Source of the DNA: Niallia circulans NBRC 13626
GTDB taxonomy: Bacteria > Bacillota > Bacilli > Bacillales > Cytobacillaceae
Assembly: GCF_001591585.1 (NCBI RefSeq)
Contig: NZ_BCVE01000013.1
Coordinates: 1 to 64,000 of the forward strand
Direction: 5' to 3'
DNA length: 64,000 nt
The position numbers and the translations under genes are program-made. The notes under the pieces were generated by a model. The model worked only from the letters and a program-made list of their open reading frames with translations. It did no database searches and had not been told where the DNA came from. Positions 1-7,279 of this stretch are shown one piece after another (the stretch's first letter is position 1; each line of letters begins with the position of its first letter).

Positions 1-133
1 TATGCTTCCGACGGCGCGGGGTGGGTTTTCGTTTGTGCTTCTTTTTGCATGCAAAGCGATTTGCATAGCCCGCAGCAAGAGTAGTAAAAAAGATTTTAGC
101 TACATCTTTGAGTAAGTCCAAAACGAAATCCAT
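1..133 (-). CDS. Small basic peptide, partial at the window edge
   Basis: A short reading frame runs off the left edge with 44 codons visible. The start at 133 is preceded by a near-perfect Shine-Dalgarno site (GGAAAGGAGGTGAC on the minus strand) seven bases upstream, which is the main reason to believe it. The N-terminal half, beginning MDFVLDLLKDVAKIF, is amphipathic or weakly hydrophobic. The visible C-terminal part is rich in Lys and Arg (KKKHKRK and RRRK runs). Small hydrophobic-then-basic peptides are common in Bacillus and include phage-related proteins and type I toxins, but I do not recognise a specific family and assign no function. The C-terminus lies outside the window. Confidence 0.5.
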   Translation of the reverse strand, partial: MDFVLDLLKDVAKIFFTTLAAGYANRFACKKKHKRKPTPRRRKH

Positions 134-227
134 TTGTATGTCACCTCCTTTCCTTCTTATACAGGAAAAGAGTGTATACCACCCGCACCTATGTAGTTGT
201 ACCATTAGACAATTTAGGTAGGGAAGC

Positions 228-257
228 AGAGACAAGGGGTTTGTCCCCCTTGTCTCT
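228..257. repeat. Palindromic repeat, copy 1
   Basis: Arms AGAGACAAGGGG and CCCCTTGTCTCT enclose a short TTTGTC loop. A closely related palindrome lies at 3932-3960. The two copies bracket the MarR/DoxX/TetR/exporter block. This copy sits immediately upstream of the marR promoter. Confidence 0.75.
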
Positions 258-265
258 TGATGGTA

Positions 266-297
266 TTGTTGAAAGAGAAACAAAATAACAGTATAAT
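266..297 (+). promoter_or_regulatory. marR promoter with putative MarR operator
   Basis: TTGAAA (269-274), a 17-base spacer and TATAAT (292-297) form a strong SigA-type promoter. The -35 is embedded in TTGTTGAAAGAGAAACAAAA (266-285). That site matches two sites at the exporter promoter (2421 and 2454) and sits at the same offset from the -10 as the first of them. This suggests one MarR protein controls both promoters. Confidence 0.7.
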
Positions 298-331
298 ATC
301 ATTGATGTACCAACAGGTGGGAGGACAAACC

Positions 332-799
332 GTGACCAAAGAAGAAGAACTCATAATGAATGTCAGGGACTTATTTAATAAAATGGTCTGGCTTAATAAG
401 AGCAAAATGATGAAAAGCCTTGAGGGACACTTGCCTTCTGAAGTGCATTGTATGGAATCCATTGAAAAAATTACAAATCCCAATGTGACAAATCTTGCGG
501 AGTCCCTTTATATGACTAGAGGTGCTATCAGTAAATTAACGAAAAAACTTATTAAAAAAGGCCTTATCGAAAGTTATCAGAAACCGGAGAATAAAAAGGA
601 AATCTACTTTAGGCTCACAGAACAAGGGAAAAAAATATTCAAAATACATGAAGAGCTGCATAATGAGTTTTATGAACGAGATAAAGTTATTTTTGAACAA
701 ATAACGGAGGAACAATTTGACCATATGCTTAGTCTGGTGGAAAAATACAGTAAGCATTTGGATACGGAAATAAAGAAACAAAATCTAACAATTAATTAG
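332..799 (+). CDS. MarR family transcriptional regulator
   Basis: A 155-residue winged-helix regulator. The HTH core reads NVTNLAESLYMTRGAISKLTKKLIKKGLIES and is followed by the wing segment KKEIYFRLTEQGKK, the classic MarR arrangement. The frame is open further upstream, but the GTG at 332 is preferred: it has GGTGGGAGGA eight bases upstream and lies just downstream of the promoter at 269-297. Repeated operator-like sequences at this promoter and at the drug exporter promoter suggest autorepression together with control of the exporter at 2494. The ligand is unknown. A terminator follows at 824-861. Confidence 0.85.
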   Translation: MTKEEELIMNVRDLFNKMVWLNKSKMMKSLEGHLPSEVHCMESIEKITNPNVTNLAESLYMTRGAISKLTKKLIKKGLIESYQKPENKKEIYFRLTEQGKKIFKIHEELHNEFYERDKVIFEQITEEQFDHMLSLVEKYSKHLDTEIKKQNLTIN

Positions 800-823
800 T
801 TCGGATAAGAATAATGATATTAT

Positions 824-861
824 AGGCAGACCGACTCGAGTGAGAAAGGTCTGCCTTTTTT
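824..861 (+). terminator. Rho-independent terminator after marR
   Basis: Inverted repeat AGGCAGACC / GGTCTGCCT (824-832 and 848-856) followed by a T run. Confidence 0.85.
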
Positions 862-950
862 CATCGCTAAATAATTCCAATACAAAAATAGCAGTAGTCT
901 AATAGACCACCACTATTTACCTCTGGTTTCTTGTGAGAATGAACTCTCTA

Positions 951-1325
951 TTAGTTAAATCCAGGGAAATTTGCAAGATTCGAGGCATTGCTTAAAAATA
1001 AGATAAGGGCAAAAATAGCTATCACTATAATCATTATCATGTTTTTAAATGGCTCTTTAACACGTAGCATTGCCAAAGTTCCGATTATAGCAAAAATGAC
1101 AGTCAGAAGTGAACCTGTTGCGATCCAGCTTCCATCCCAATAACCGATAATTAAAGCTGCTGCTGCTACTAATTCATAGCCGCCTGTGAACACCCGAAAC
1201 CATTGTGGCAGTCTCAATGATTTAAATTCTTCGATAGCTGTTTTATCGCCTGTCAATTTTCTAGAACCTGCCATTAAAAACATAAATATTAAAAATGATT
1301 GCAAAATAATCGTGACAATATGCAT
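951..1325 (-). CDS. DoxX family membrane protein
   Basis: A 124-residue protein with four predicted transmembrane segments. It shows the DoxX pattern: an N-terminal helix, the conserved stretch AGSRKLTGDK, a basic LRLPQWFRVFTGGYEL segment, then three hydrophobic helices. The start at 1325 has AAGGAGAT upstream; a longer open frame to 1391 lacks such a site. DoxX-like proteins are loosely linked to quinone or thiol redox functions, and the substrate here is unknown. It is transcribed away from the tetR gene at 1639. A candidate leftward promoter (TATAGT complement at 1535-1540, TTACAC complement at 1558-1563) lies between the two TetR operator-like sites, so TetR control is plausible. Confidence 0.75.
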   Translation of the reverse strand: MHIVTIILQSFLIFMFLMAGSRKLTGDKTAIEEFKSLRLPQWFRVFTGGYELVAAAALIIGYWDGSWIATGSLLTVIFAIIGTLAMLRVKEPFKNMIMIIVIAIFALILFLSNASNLANFPGFN

Positions 1326-1518
1326 ATTTAATATCTCCTTTTGATTATTAATAGATGTAAGAACGTTATAATTTACGTTGGTTATAGCCATATCCTTTTA
1401 GGTGGAATCTGTAGGTACGATACTTGCTTCAATTCGTAGCCAGTCCTTATAAAAATAAATAGGAATTAACGGACAAAAAAGGATAGAATCGATTTGAATA
1501 GACTAAATTCGAATTAAA

Positions 1519-1586
1519 TCTAACACCGTTAGATACTATAACATTGATTTTATAAGGTGTAAACATTTATTTAACAGTGTTAGACA
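1519..1586. promoter_or_regulatory. TetR operator pair in the divergent DoxX/tetR region
   Basis: TCTAACACCGTTAGA (1519-1533) is a perfect palindrome around ACC. TAACAGTGTTA (1572-1582) is a perfect palindrome around G. They share TAAC(A)...GTTA half sites typical of TetR-family operators. A rightward promoter, TTAGAC (1580-1585) with an 18-base spacer and TATGAT (1604-1609), overlaps the second site, consistent with autorepression. Confidence 0.65.
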
Positions 1587-1638
1587 ATTACAGTATATTT
1601 TTGTATGATTGATTTATTAGAAATGGAGTTGCTATTAA

Positions 1639-2331
1639 GTGAAAGGAAAAAAAACAAAAATCACAAAAGAAAATATTATCGATGCTTCTTGGAGATTGTT
1701 GGATAAAGTAGGTATCGAGGAATTTAGTATGAGAAAGTTAGCGGTTGAATTAAATATTCAAGCCCCATCTATTTACTGGTATTTTAAAAACAAACAGAGT
1801 ATTTTCCAATCACTTGCCAATGAAATTGCGAAGGAGTCTATACTTTCCACAAAATTGGACGGAGATTGGAAGGAAAAATTGACTCATTTTGCTATCGGTA
1901 TAAAAGATACCTTGAGTAAATACCCTTGCTCGGCTCAATTAATAATGAGAACCATTCCAACTGAGCCTGATTACATGATATTAATTAATGAATTACTTCA
2001 AGTGGTCGATGACTTGCCAATGGAAGACGAAGATAAATTTTCTTCTATTATGTGTCTATTAAATTACGTCATCTTTTTTGAATTAGACAAGTATGAACAA
2101 AGGAAAACACAACTATTAATATTGGAAGAATTCGGTCCAAATGATGCTCAAACATTGTTTAAACGACCCTTTGAGCATTTTCCTGATAATGGTTTAAAAG
2201 TATTAAAGAGGCTGTATAATAATGATTTGTTCGAAGAAATAGGCTCTGACCGTATGTTTGAGAATGGACTTTACATTATTATATCTGGAATTGAACAGTT
2301 AATTATTAAAAACAGCACTAGTGAACAGTAA
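1639..2331 (+). CDS. TetR family transcriptional regulator (class TetR C-terminal domain)
   Basis: A 230-residue repressor. The N-terminal HTH includes SMRKLAVELNIQAPSIYWYFKNKQSIFQ, close to the TetR(A-D) recognition region. The remaining ~150 helical residues match the length of a TetR-type ligand-binding and dimerisation domain. It starts with GTG at 1639 after an ATGGAG site. Two palindromic operator-like sites lie 50-120 bp upstream. It sits between a divergent DoxX gene and a co-directional drug exporter, so it probably controls one or both. The exporter promoter, however, carries the MarR-type site rather than this TAACA...TGTTA motif. A terminator at 2382-2414 separates it from the exporter. 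Confidence 0.85.
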   Translation: MKGKKTKITKENIIDASWRLLDKVGIEEFSMRKLAVELNIQAPSIYWYFKNKQSIFQSLANEIAKESILSTKLDGDWKEKLTHFAIGIKDTLSKYPCSAQLIMRTIPTEPDYMILINELLQVVDDLPMEDEDKFSSIMCLLNYVIFFELDKYEQRKTQLLILEEFGPNDAQTLFKRPFEHFPDNGLKVLKRLYNNDLFEEIGSDRMFENGLYIIISGIEQLIIKNSTSEQ

Positions 2332-2381
2332 GGAAGAAACAAAAGAAAAAAATGTCAAAAGTTACAATAATAAATGAACAG

Positions 2382-2414
2382 ACAGCCCAATTATATAAAA
2401 GGGCTGTTTTTTTA
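2382..2414 (+). terminator. Terminator after tetR
   Basis: ACAGCCC (2382-2388) pairs with GGGCTGT (2401-2407), followed by eight T residues. Confidence 0.85.
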
Positions 2415-2420
2415 TAGGTA

Positions 2421-2469
2421 TTGTTGACAAGGAAACAAAAATGATGTTATATTTTGTTGACGAGGAAAC
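2421..2469 (+). promoter_or_regulatory. Exporter promoter with tandem MarR-type operators
   Basis: TTGACA (2424-2429), a 17-base spacer and TTATAT (2447-2452). A 16-base sequence TTGTTGACAAGGAAAC occurs at 2421-2436 and again, with one change, at 2454-2469. The first copy covers the -35 and the second lies just downstream of the -10. The arrangement at 2421 matches that at the marR promoter (266). Confidence 0.75.
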
Positions 2470-2493
2470 TAAAGTCTCTGAAAGGAGAATAAT

Positions 2494-3927
2494 ATGTCAA
2501 AAGATAAAGTTAGACAATCAGGATTACCAAAAGAAATGCTGGCGGCTGCCTGGGCTCTTGCCATTGGAGCAATTGCACCAATGCTTGATTCCACCATGGT
2601 GAATATCGCCGTCGATACACTACTTAAAGATTTCCATACTACATTAAATATTGTTCAATGGTCCATCACAGGTTATGTTTTAGCCCTTGCAATGGCAGTT
2701 CCAGTATCTGGATGGTTAATGAACAAATATAACGGAAAGAAAATTCTCATTGGTGCAGTTATCGCTTTTGGGGTCATTTCTGTTCTTGCCGGAATTAGTT
2801 GGAATATTTCAGTTTTCATTTTCTTCCGCTTGCTTCAAGGGTTTAGCGCTGGTATTATTACCACACTTATGTCAACGCTCTTGGTTAAAACAGCAGGGCC
2901 AGAAAAATTGGGGAGAGTGATGGCGATAGTAAGCACACCAATGATATTAGGTCCCATTTTAGGACCCGTCATCGGAGGTTTCATTGTTCATGGTAAATCA
3001 TGGCATTGGATTTTCTTCATCAATGTGTTCATTGTCTTGATTGCTGTACCGCTTATGATGAAATATATTCCAGACTATAATCCATTCAACAAAGATAGTA
3101 AACTCGATGTTTTTGGGATCATCGATTTGTCTGTAATGAGTGCAGCACTAATCTACGGAATTACGCAAGCTGCGAACCATGCATCATTCAACAATAGCGA
3201 AACAATTGTGTGGATGGGAATTGGTCTTGTTTTAGCAATTATTTATGTTGGTTATAATCGAATCAGGAAAAATCAATGTGTGCTTCCATTAAATTTGTTT
3301 TCACACAAAAATTTCTTAGTATCCAGTGTCGGTTTATTTTTAGCCAACATTGCCATCATGGGACCCATGTTAATACTTCCGTTGTATTTTCAAAACATTC
3401 GGCATTTCTCGGTATTCGAATCAGCACTTGCATTAATTCCACAAGGAGTTGGAATGCTTGTTACAAGACCAATAATCGGAATAATGATTGATAAAATTGG
3501 TGCGAAATACGTAGTCATGGTCAGTCTTGCTCTGTCACTTATCAGTTCTATTCCACTTATCTTTATCACAGACCAAACAAGCATGATTTGGATTTCAACC
3601 ATATTATTTATTCGTGGTACCAGCTTTGGGGGAATCATGCTTCCATTGACAAGTGACGCTTATACGGATCTCAACAGCAATCAACTTCCAGAAGCGAGTG
3701 TCGGTATTAATATTATTGAAAATCTTGGCTCAAGCTTTGGTACAGCTATTATCGCAACCGTTGTCGCCACTGTAGCACTAGGAGTGCAGCCAACAATTAT
3801 GAATGATTTAAAAGGTTACCATGCTGGATTTTTAGTATCAGCTATTGTCCTTGTATTAATCTTTATTCCAAGTTTGTTCTTAACACATAAAAGAATGTAT
3901 AAAAAAGAACCTGCACTTAAACAATGA
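2494..3927 (+). CDS. MFS drug exporter, DHA2/EmrB-QacA type
   Basis: A 477-residue polytopic membrane protein long enough for 14 transmembrane segments. Recognisable features are the first-helix motif LDSTMVNIAV, the WSITGYVLA segment and the antiporter motif C, PMILGPILGPVIGG. These place it with H+-coupled multidrug exporters of the EmrB/QacA group. It begins with ATG after GAAAGGAG. Its promoter carries two copies of the operator also found at the marR promoter, so export is probably induced when MarR (332-799) binds a toxic ligand. The substrate cannot be read from sequence. A strong palindrome follows the stop codon and may serve as a terminator. Confidence 0.88.
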   Translation: MSKDKVRQSGLPKEMLAAAWALAIGAIAPMLDSTMVNIAVDTLLKDFHTTLNIVQWSITGYVLALAMAVPVSGWLMNKYNGKKILIGAVIAFGVISVLAGISWNISVFIFFRLLQGFSAGIITTLMSTLLVKTAGPEKLGRVMAIVSTPMILGPILGPVIGGFIVHGKSWHWIFFINVFIVLIAVPLMMKYIPDYNPFNKDSKLDVFGIIDLSVMSAALIYGITQAANHASFNNSETIVWMGIGLVLAIIYVGYNRIRKNQCVLPLNLFSHKNFLVSSVGLFLANIAIMGPMLILPLYFQNIRHFSVFESALALIPQGVGMLVTRPIIGIMIDKIGAKYVVMVSLALSLISSIPLIFITDQTSMIWISTILFIRGTSFGGIMLPLTSDAYTDLNSNQLPEASVGINIIENLGSSFGTAIIATVVATVALGVQPTIMNDLKGYHAGFLVSAIVLVLIFIPSLFLTHKRMYKKEPALKQ

Positions 3928-3931
3928 GTGC

Positions 3932-3960
3932 AGGGACAAGGGGTTTGTCCCCTTGTCCCT
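3932..3960. repeat. Palindromic repeat, copy 2
   Basis: Perfect 12-bp arms AGGGACAAGGGG / CCCCTTGTCCCT around TTTGT, immediately after the exporter gene. It resembles the palindrome at 228-257. It may act as a transcript end, although it is not followed by a long T run. Confidence 0.8.
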
Positions 3961-4022
3961 CTAATTAAATAGATAAATACCCAAAAACCCTTGACATAAA
4001 AGTGGTGTAAATGGTAGGTTAT

Positions 4023-4043
4023 AAAACGTAATGATTACGATTT
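4023..4043. promoter_or_regulatory. Zur box upstream of zinT
   Basis: CGTAATGATTACG (4027-4039) is a perfect palindrome within AAACGTAATGATTACGATTT and fits the Bacillus Zur consensus. A -35-like TTGACA lies at 3991-3996. Zinc-repressed expression of the gene at 4071 is expected. Confidence 0.85.
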
Positions 4044-4070
4044 ATAAAATACATAGAGAAGAGGGGAAAA

Positions 4071-5033
4071 ATGAAAAAACTGCTATTTAGCGTTTCGTGC
4101 TTATTATTATTAAGTGTGTTCTTAGCCGCGTGTCAAGGAACTAAAGAAGAGAAAGCGAATAAAGAGGAAAAAGATGCAGCACAGCTTGTGCATGAAGCTC
4201 CGGAAAGTATAAAAGTGGAAGGAATTGCTGATCACTATCATACTGGAGATAAGATTGAGTTAACAGCGGTATTAGATAAAGAAACAGATGCTGATCATTG
4301 GCATTGGTATAGTCGAGAAAGTGCCAATGATGAATGGAAAGTTGTTTCTGGTCAAGAAACAGCAACATTTACAGGTGAGGCGACAGTTAATGGTTTAGAA
4401 ATAAAAGCAGGCTTATTCGATAGTGATGATAAGGCAGTTGCCCAATCAGTGCCAGCTCAAATTGTCATTGATGATCATCATGGACATGATGAAGCAAGTA
4501 AAAAAATATATCAAGGGTATTTTGATGATAACCAAGTAAAGGATCGCGAACTATCTGATTGGGAAGGAGATTGGCAGTCTGTTTATCCGTATCTTCTTTC
4601 TGGAGATTTAGATGAAGTGTTTGCACATAAAGCGGAAAATGGCGATATGACAAAAGAAGAATATAAGGAGTACTATACAGTAGGCTATAAAACAGATGTA
4701 GATCGCATTACCATTAAGGATAATGTTGTGACCTTTTTCGAAAAGGATAAAGAATATTCAGGAGAGTATAAATCAGATGGTTATGAAATACTCACCTATG
4801 AAAAAGGAAATAGAGGTGTACGCTTTATTTTTAAATTAGTAGATGGATCCAAGGAGATGCCTCGATATATCCAATTTAGTGACCATAATATTTTTCCAGT
4901 TGATTCCGCCCATTACCATCTATATTGGGGAGACGACCGAGAGAAACTGTTAGAAGAAGTGACGAATTGGCCAACGTATTATCCATCTGAATTAGATGCT
5001 GATGGGTTAGTCCGGGACATGTTAGCACATTAA
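4071..5033 (+). CDS. zinT: ZinT-family zinc-binding lipoprotein with an N-terminal His/Trp-rich module
   Basis: A 320-residue lipoprotein with signal peptide and lipobox LAAC (Cys21). Residues about 46-136 form an extra module with HYHTGD and DHWHWY motifs. Two further copies of this module occur inside the next gene product. Residues about 145-320 are a ZinT (YodA) domain, recognisable by YQGYFDD, LSDWEGDWQSVYPYL and the C-terminal metal motif HYHLYWG. ZinT domains bind Zn(II) and help deliver it to the ZnuABC importer. In streptococcal AdcA a ZinT domain is fused to the binding protein; here it is a separate gene with a Zur box directly upstream. The N-terminal module is not part of ordinary ZinT and probably adds metal-binding capacity (inference). 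Confidence 0.88.
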   Translation: MKKLLFSVSCLLLLSVFLAACQGTKEEKANKEEKDAAQLVHEAPESIKVEGIADHYHTGDKIELTAVLDKETDADHWHWYSRESANDEWKVVSGQETATFTGEATVNGLEIKAGLFDSDDKAVAQSVPAQIVIDDHHGHDEASKKIYQGYFDDNQVKDRELSDWEGDWQSVYPYLLSGDLDEVFAHKAENGDMTKEEYKEYYTVGYKTDVDRITIKDNVVTFFEKDKEYSGEYKSDGYEILTYEKGNRGVRFIFKLVDGSKEMPRYIQFSDHNIFPVDSAHYHLYWGDDREKLLEEVTNWPTYYPSELDADGLVRDMLAH

Positions 5034-5093
5034 TATTTATTAAAAGTAACGAAGTTTATTTGATTTAAATAGAATGAGAAAATACTAGTTTTT

Positions 5094-5114
5094 AAATCGT
5101 AATCATTACGCTTT
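5094..5114. promoter_or_regulatory. Zur box upstream of the zinc-binding protein gene
   Basis: AAATCGTAATCATTACGCTTT contains the perfect palindrome CGTAATCATTACG (5098-5110). It is nearly identical to the box at 4023-4043, so the two zinc genes probably respond together but from separate promoters. Confidence 0.85.
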
Positions 5115-5141
5115 GTTTAGGGAAATGAAAGGAAGAATAAG

Positions 5142-6764
5142 ATGAAAAAGAATTGGTTACTAGCTATTTTTCTAGGTGTAATAATGAGTGTAGTTCTTTT
5201 AGGGTGCCAAAAGGGAGAAAGTAGTTCGAATGATAAAATTTCAGTTGTGACATCCTTTTACCCAATGTATGAATTTACTCAGCAAGTGGCAGGAGATCGG
5301 GCAAATGTGTCGTTAATGGTCTCAGATGGGCAAGATGCCCATCACTATGAACCAAGTGCTAAAGACGTAGCAAAGGTTAATAAAGCAGATGTTTTCGTCT
5401 ATAGTAGCGAAGAAATGGAGTATTGGGTAAACAGCTTATTAAAATCGATAGATAACGATAATCTTGTAATAGCACGGACGGCGGATGGACTAGATGTAGA
5501 GGATACGAATCAATCAGGTCATCGTCATGAACACGATCATGAAGATACCGATGGAGAAGCAAATCAGGAAAGTGATGAAAAAATAACAATCCAAGGAAAA
5601 GCGGACAACTATCACAGTGGTGACATGATTGAATTAACAGCCAGGTTAGCGGAAAAAGTAGACTATGACCACTGGCATTGGTATACGAGAGAGAGTGCGG
5701 ACAAAGAATGGGTAACTGTTCCGAATCAAGGCGGACCTAAGTTTAAATATGAAGCAGCAGACGAAAGTTTCGAGGTGCGAGCAGTTTTATATGATGATGA
5801 TCATAATGAATTTGCTGTGTCAGCCCCGATAGAAATAGTTGTTAATAATCATGGCCACGATTATGGGGAGGAAGCTAGTCATGAGCATGCTGATGGAGAA
5901 GAAGGCCATGACCATGGTCATGAAGCTGACAAAGATCACGACCATGAAGGTGATGCAAGTGCAGAAAAAATTGAAATTGTTGGATTAGCGGATCATTATC
6001 ATACAGGAGATGTTGTATCACTTGTTGCCGAGCTTAAAGAAGAGACGGATTACGATCACTGGCATTGGTATACACGCGGCAGTGAAGAGGAGGACTGGGA
6101 AGTTGTAACTGGTCAAGGAAGTGACCAGTTTGAATACAAAACAACTGGGGAAAGCTTTGAGGTGAAAGCCACACTATTTGACGAGGAGCATCATACATTT
6201 GCCGAATCCGAGCCTGTAACTGTTTTTATTAATGATCATAACAATCACGATCCACATATTTGGTTAGATCCAGTGTTAGCCCAAGAGCAAGTGAAGATTA
6301 TTCGTGATGCATTGATTAAGGCTGATCCAGATGGAAAAGACAGCTATGATAAAAATACAGCAGCTTTCATTAAAGAACTTCAAGCATTGGATAAAGAATA
6401 TGAAACTACTTTAAAAGATGCCAAGAACCGAGCTTTTGTCGTACAGCACCAAGCATTTGGATATCTTGCAAAGCGCTATCATCTAGAACAAATTGCCATT
6501 GGCGGCTTATCTACAGAAGTAGAACCAAGCCCCTCTCGTATGGCAGAGATCGGAACGCTTGTTAAGGAACATAATGTTCCAGTAATCTATTATCAACATG
6601 GAGCAAACTCGGCAATTGCAAAAACAGTTGCTAATGAAACAGGGACAAAGACAGCTGTTTTGTATGATTTAGAGGTTTTATCTAAGGAACTGAAAGAAAA
6701 GGACTTAGGTTATCTAGATGCAATGCGCGAAAATCTGAAAGCATTACAGTTAAGTGTTAAGTAA
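5142..6764 (+). CDS. znuA: Zinc ABC transporter substrate-binding lipoprotein (ZnuA/AdcA type) with a large His-rich double-module insertion
   Basis: 540 residues, against about 310 for a usual ZnuA. A lipobox LLGC (Cys22) is followed by the cluster A-I fold: DAHHYEPSAKDV (His67/68), NHDPHIWLDP (368-377), VVQHQAFGYLAKRY (His436) and the C-terminal YDLE. These are the standard Zn-binding stations. The His-rich loop is replaced by about 240 residues. That insert holds two copies of the HYHxGD...DHWHWYTR module (147-236 and 277-365), separated by a segment packed with HEH, HDHGH and DHDHE. A Zur box precedes the gene. No permease or ATPase gene (znuB/znuC) lies in the window, so the partner transporter must be elsewhere. 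Confidence 0.88.
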   Translation: MKKNWLLAIFLGVIMSVVLLGCQKGESSSNDKISVVTSFYPMYEFTQQVAGDRANVSLMVSDGQDAHHYEPSAKDVAKVNKADVFVYSSEEMEYWVNSLLKSIDNDNLVIARTADGLDVEDTNQSGHRHEHDHEDTDGEANQESDEKITIQGKADNYHSGDMIELTARLAEKVDYDHWHWYTRESADKEWVTVPNQGGPKFKYEAADESFEVRAVLYDDDHNEFAVSAPIEIVVNNHGHDYGEEASHEHADGEEGHDHGHEADKDHDHEGDASAEKIEIVGLADHYHTGDVVSLVAELKEETDYDHWHWYTRGSEEEDWEVVTGQGSDQFEYKTTGESFEVKATLFDEEHHTFAESEPVTVFINDHNNHDPHIWLDPVLAQEQVKIIRDALIKADPDGKDSYDKNTAAFIKELQALDKEYETTLKDAKNRAFVVQHQAFGYLAKRYHLEQIAIGGLSTEVEPSPSRMAEIGTLVKEHNVPVIYYQHGANSAIAKTVANETGTKTAVLYDLEVLSKELKEKDLGYLDAMRENLKALQLSVK

Positions 6765-6822
6765 TAGAAGTTGAGTCAAGTTAAATAGACTGCTCGTTAA
6801 TATGGAGAAAAATGTAAATAGT

Positions 6823-6853
6823 AAAACGTCTCAAGGTAGAGGCGTTTTTTTAT
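6823..6853 (+). terminator. Terminator of the zinc genes
   Basis: AAAACGTCTC / GAGGCGTTTT stem with an AAGGTA loop, followed by T residues. Confidence 0.85.
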
Positions 6854-7009
6854 TTTTTGTTCACTTAAAACACTCGATAGTTGAAGTAATATTACTCATA
6901 TTCTACTACTTTATAATATAAAAAAGAATGTCTTGTTTTAATAGTAAGATAATTATCCTTCAATTATCGAGTATCGAAAGAAAAGGCCTATTAAAAAAGT
7001 AAAGTGGAC

Positions 7010-7066
7010 TTGACGTATCATCAAATTTTATGTAAAGTAAACTTTACGTAAAGTTTACTTTACATA
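7010..7066 (+). promoter_or_regulatory. 38-bp perfect palindrome operator upstream of the XRE gene
   Basis: Positions 7029-7066 read identically on both strands. The block consists of two tandem half-size palindromes of the form GTAAAGTnnACTTTAC (7032-7047 and 7048-7063). A -35-like TTGACG lies at 7010-7015, which would place the -10 inside the palindrome. Autorepression by the XRE protein encoded 14 bases downstream is the likely role. Confidence 0.75.
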
Positions 7067-7079
7067 TGGCGGTGATTAT

Positions 7080-7277
7080 ATGAAAAATAATATTAAAATC
7101 TTGCGTACTAAGTACAATTATACGCAAGATGAATTAGCTGAATTATTAGATGTATCAAGACAAACGATTATTTCATTAGAAAAAGGTCGTTACAATCCCT
7201 CGATTAATTTGGCCTTCAAGGTTTCACGAGTTTTCAATTGCAGCATTGAGGATATTTTTATCTATGAGGAGGATTAA
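7080..7277 (+). CDS. Small XRE/Cro-type helix-turn-helix regulator
   Basis: A 65-residue protein that is essentially one HTH_3 domain: LRTKYNYTQDELAELLDVSRQTIISLEKG followed by NPSINLAFKVSRVFNCSIEDIF. This compact type (similar to B. subtilis YozG and YgzD-class proteins) often precedes a small membrane protein gene. It starts with ATG at 7080 after GGCGGTG. The downstream membrane protein begins two bases after its stop and uses a Shine-Dalgarno site inside this gene's end, so the two are translationally linked. The 38-bp palindrome upstream is the probable autoregulatory operator. Confidence 0.87.
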   Translation: MKNNIKILRTKYNYTQDELAELLDVSRQTIISLEKGRYNPSINLAFKVSRVFNCSIEDIFIYEED

Positions 7278-7279
7278 GA

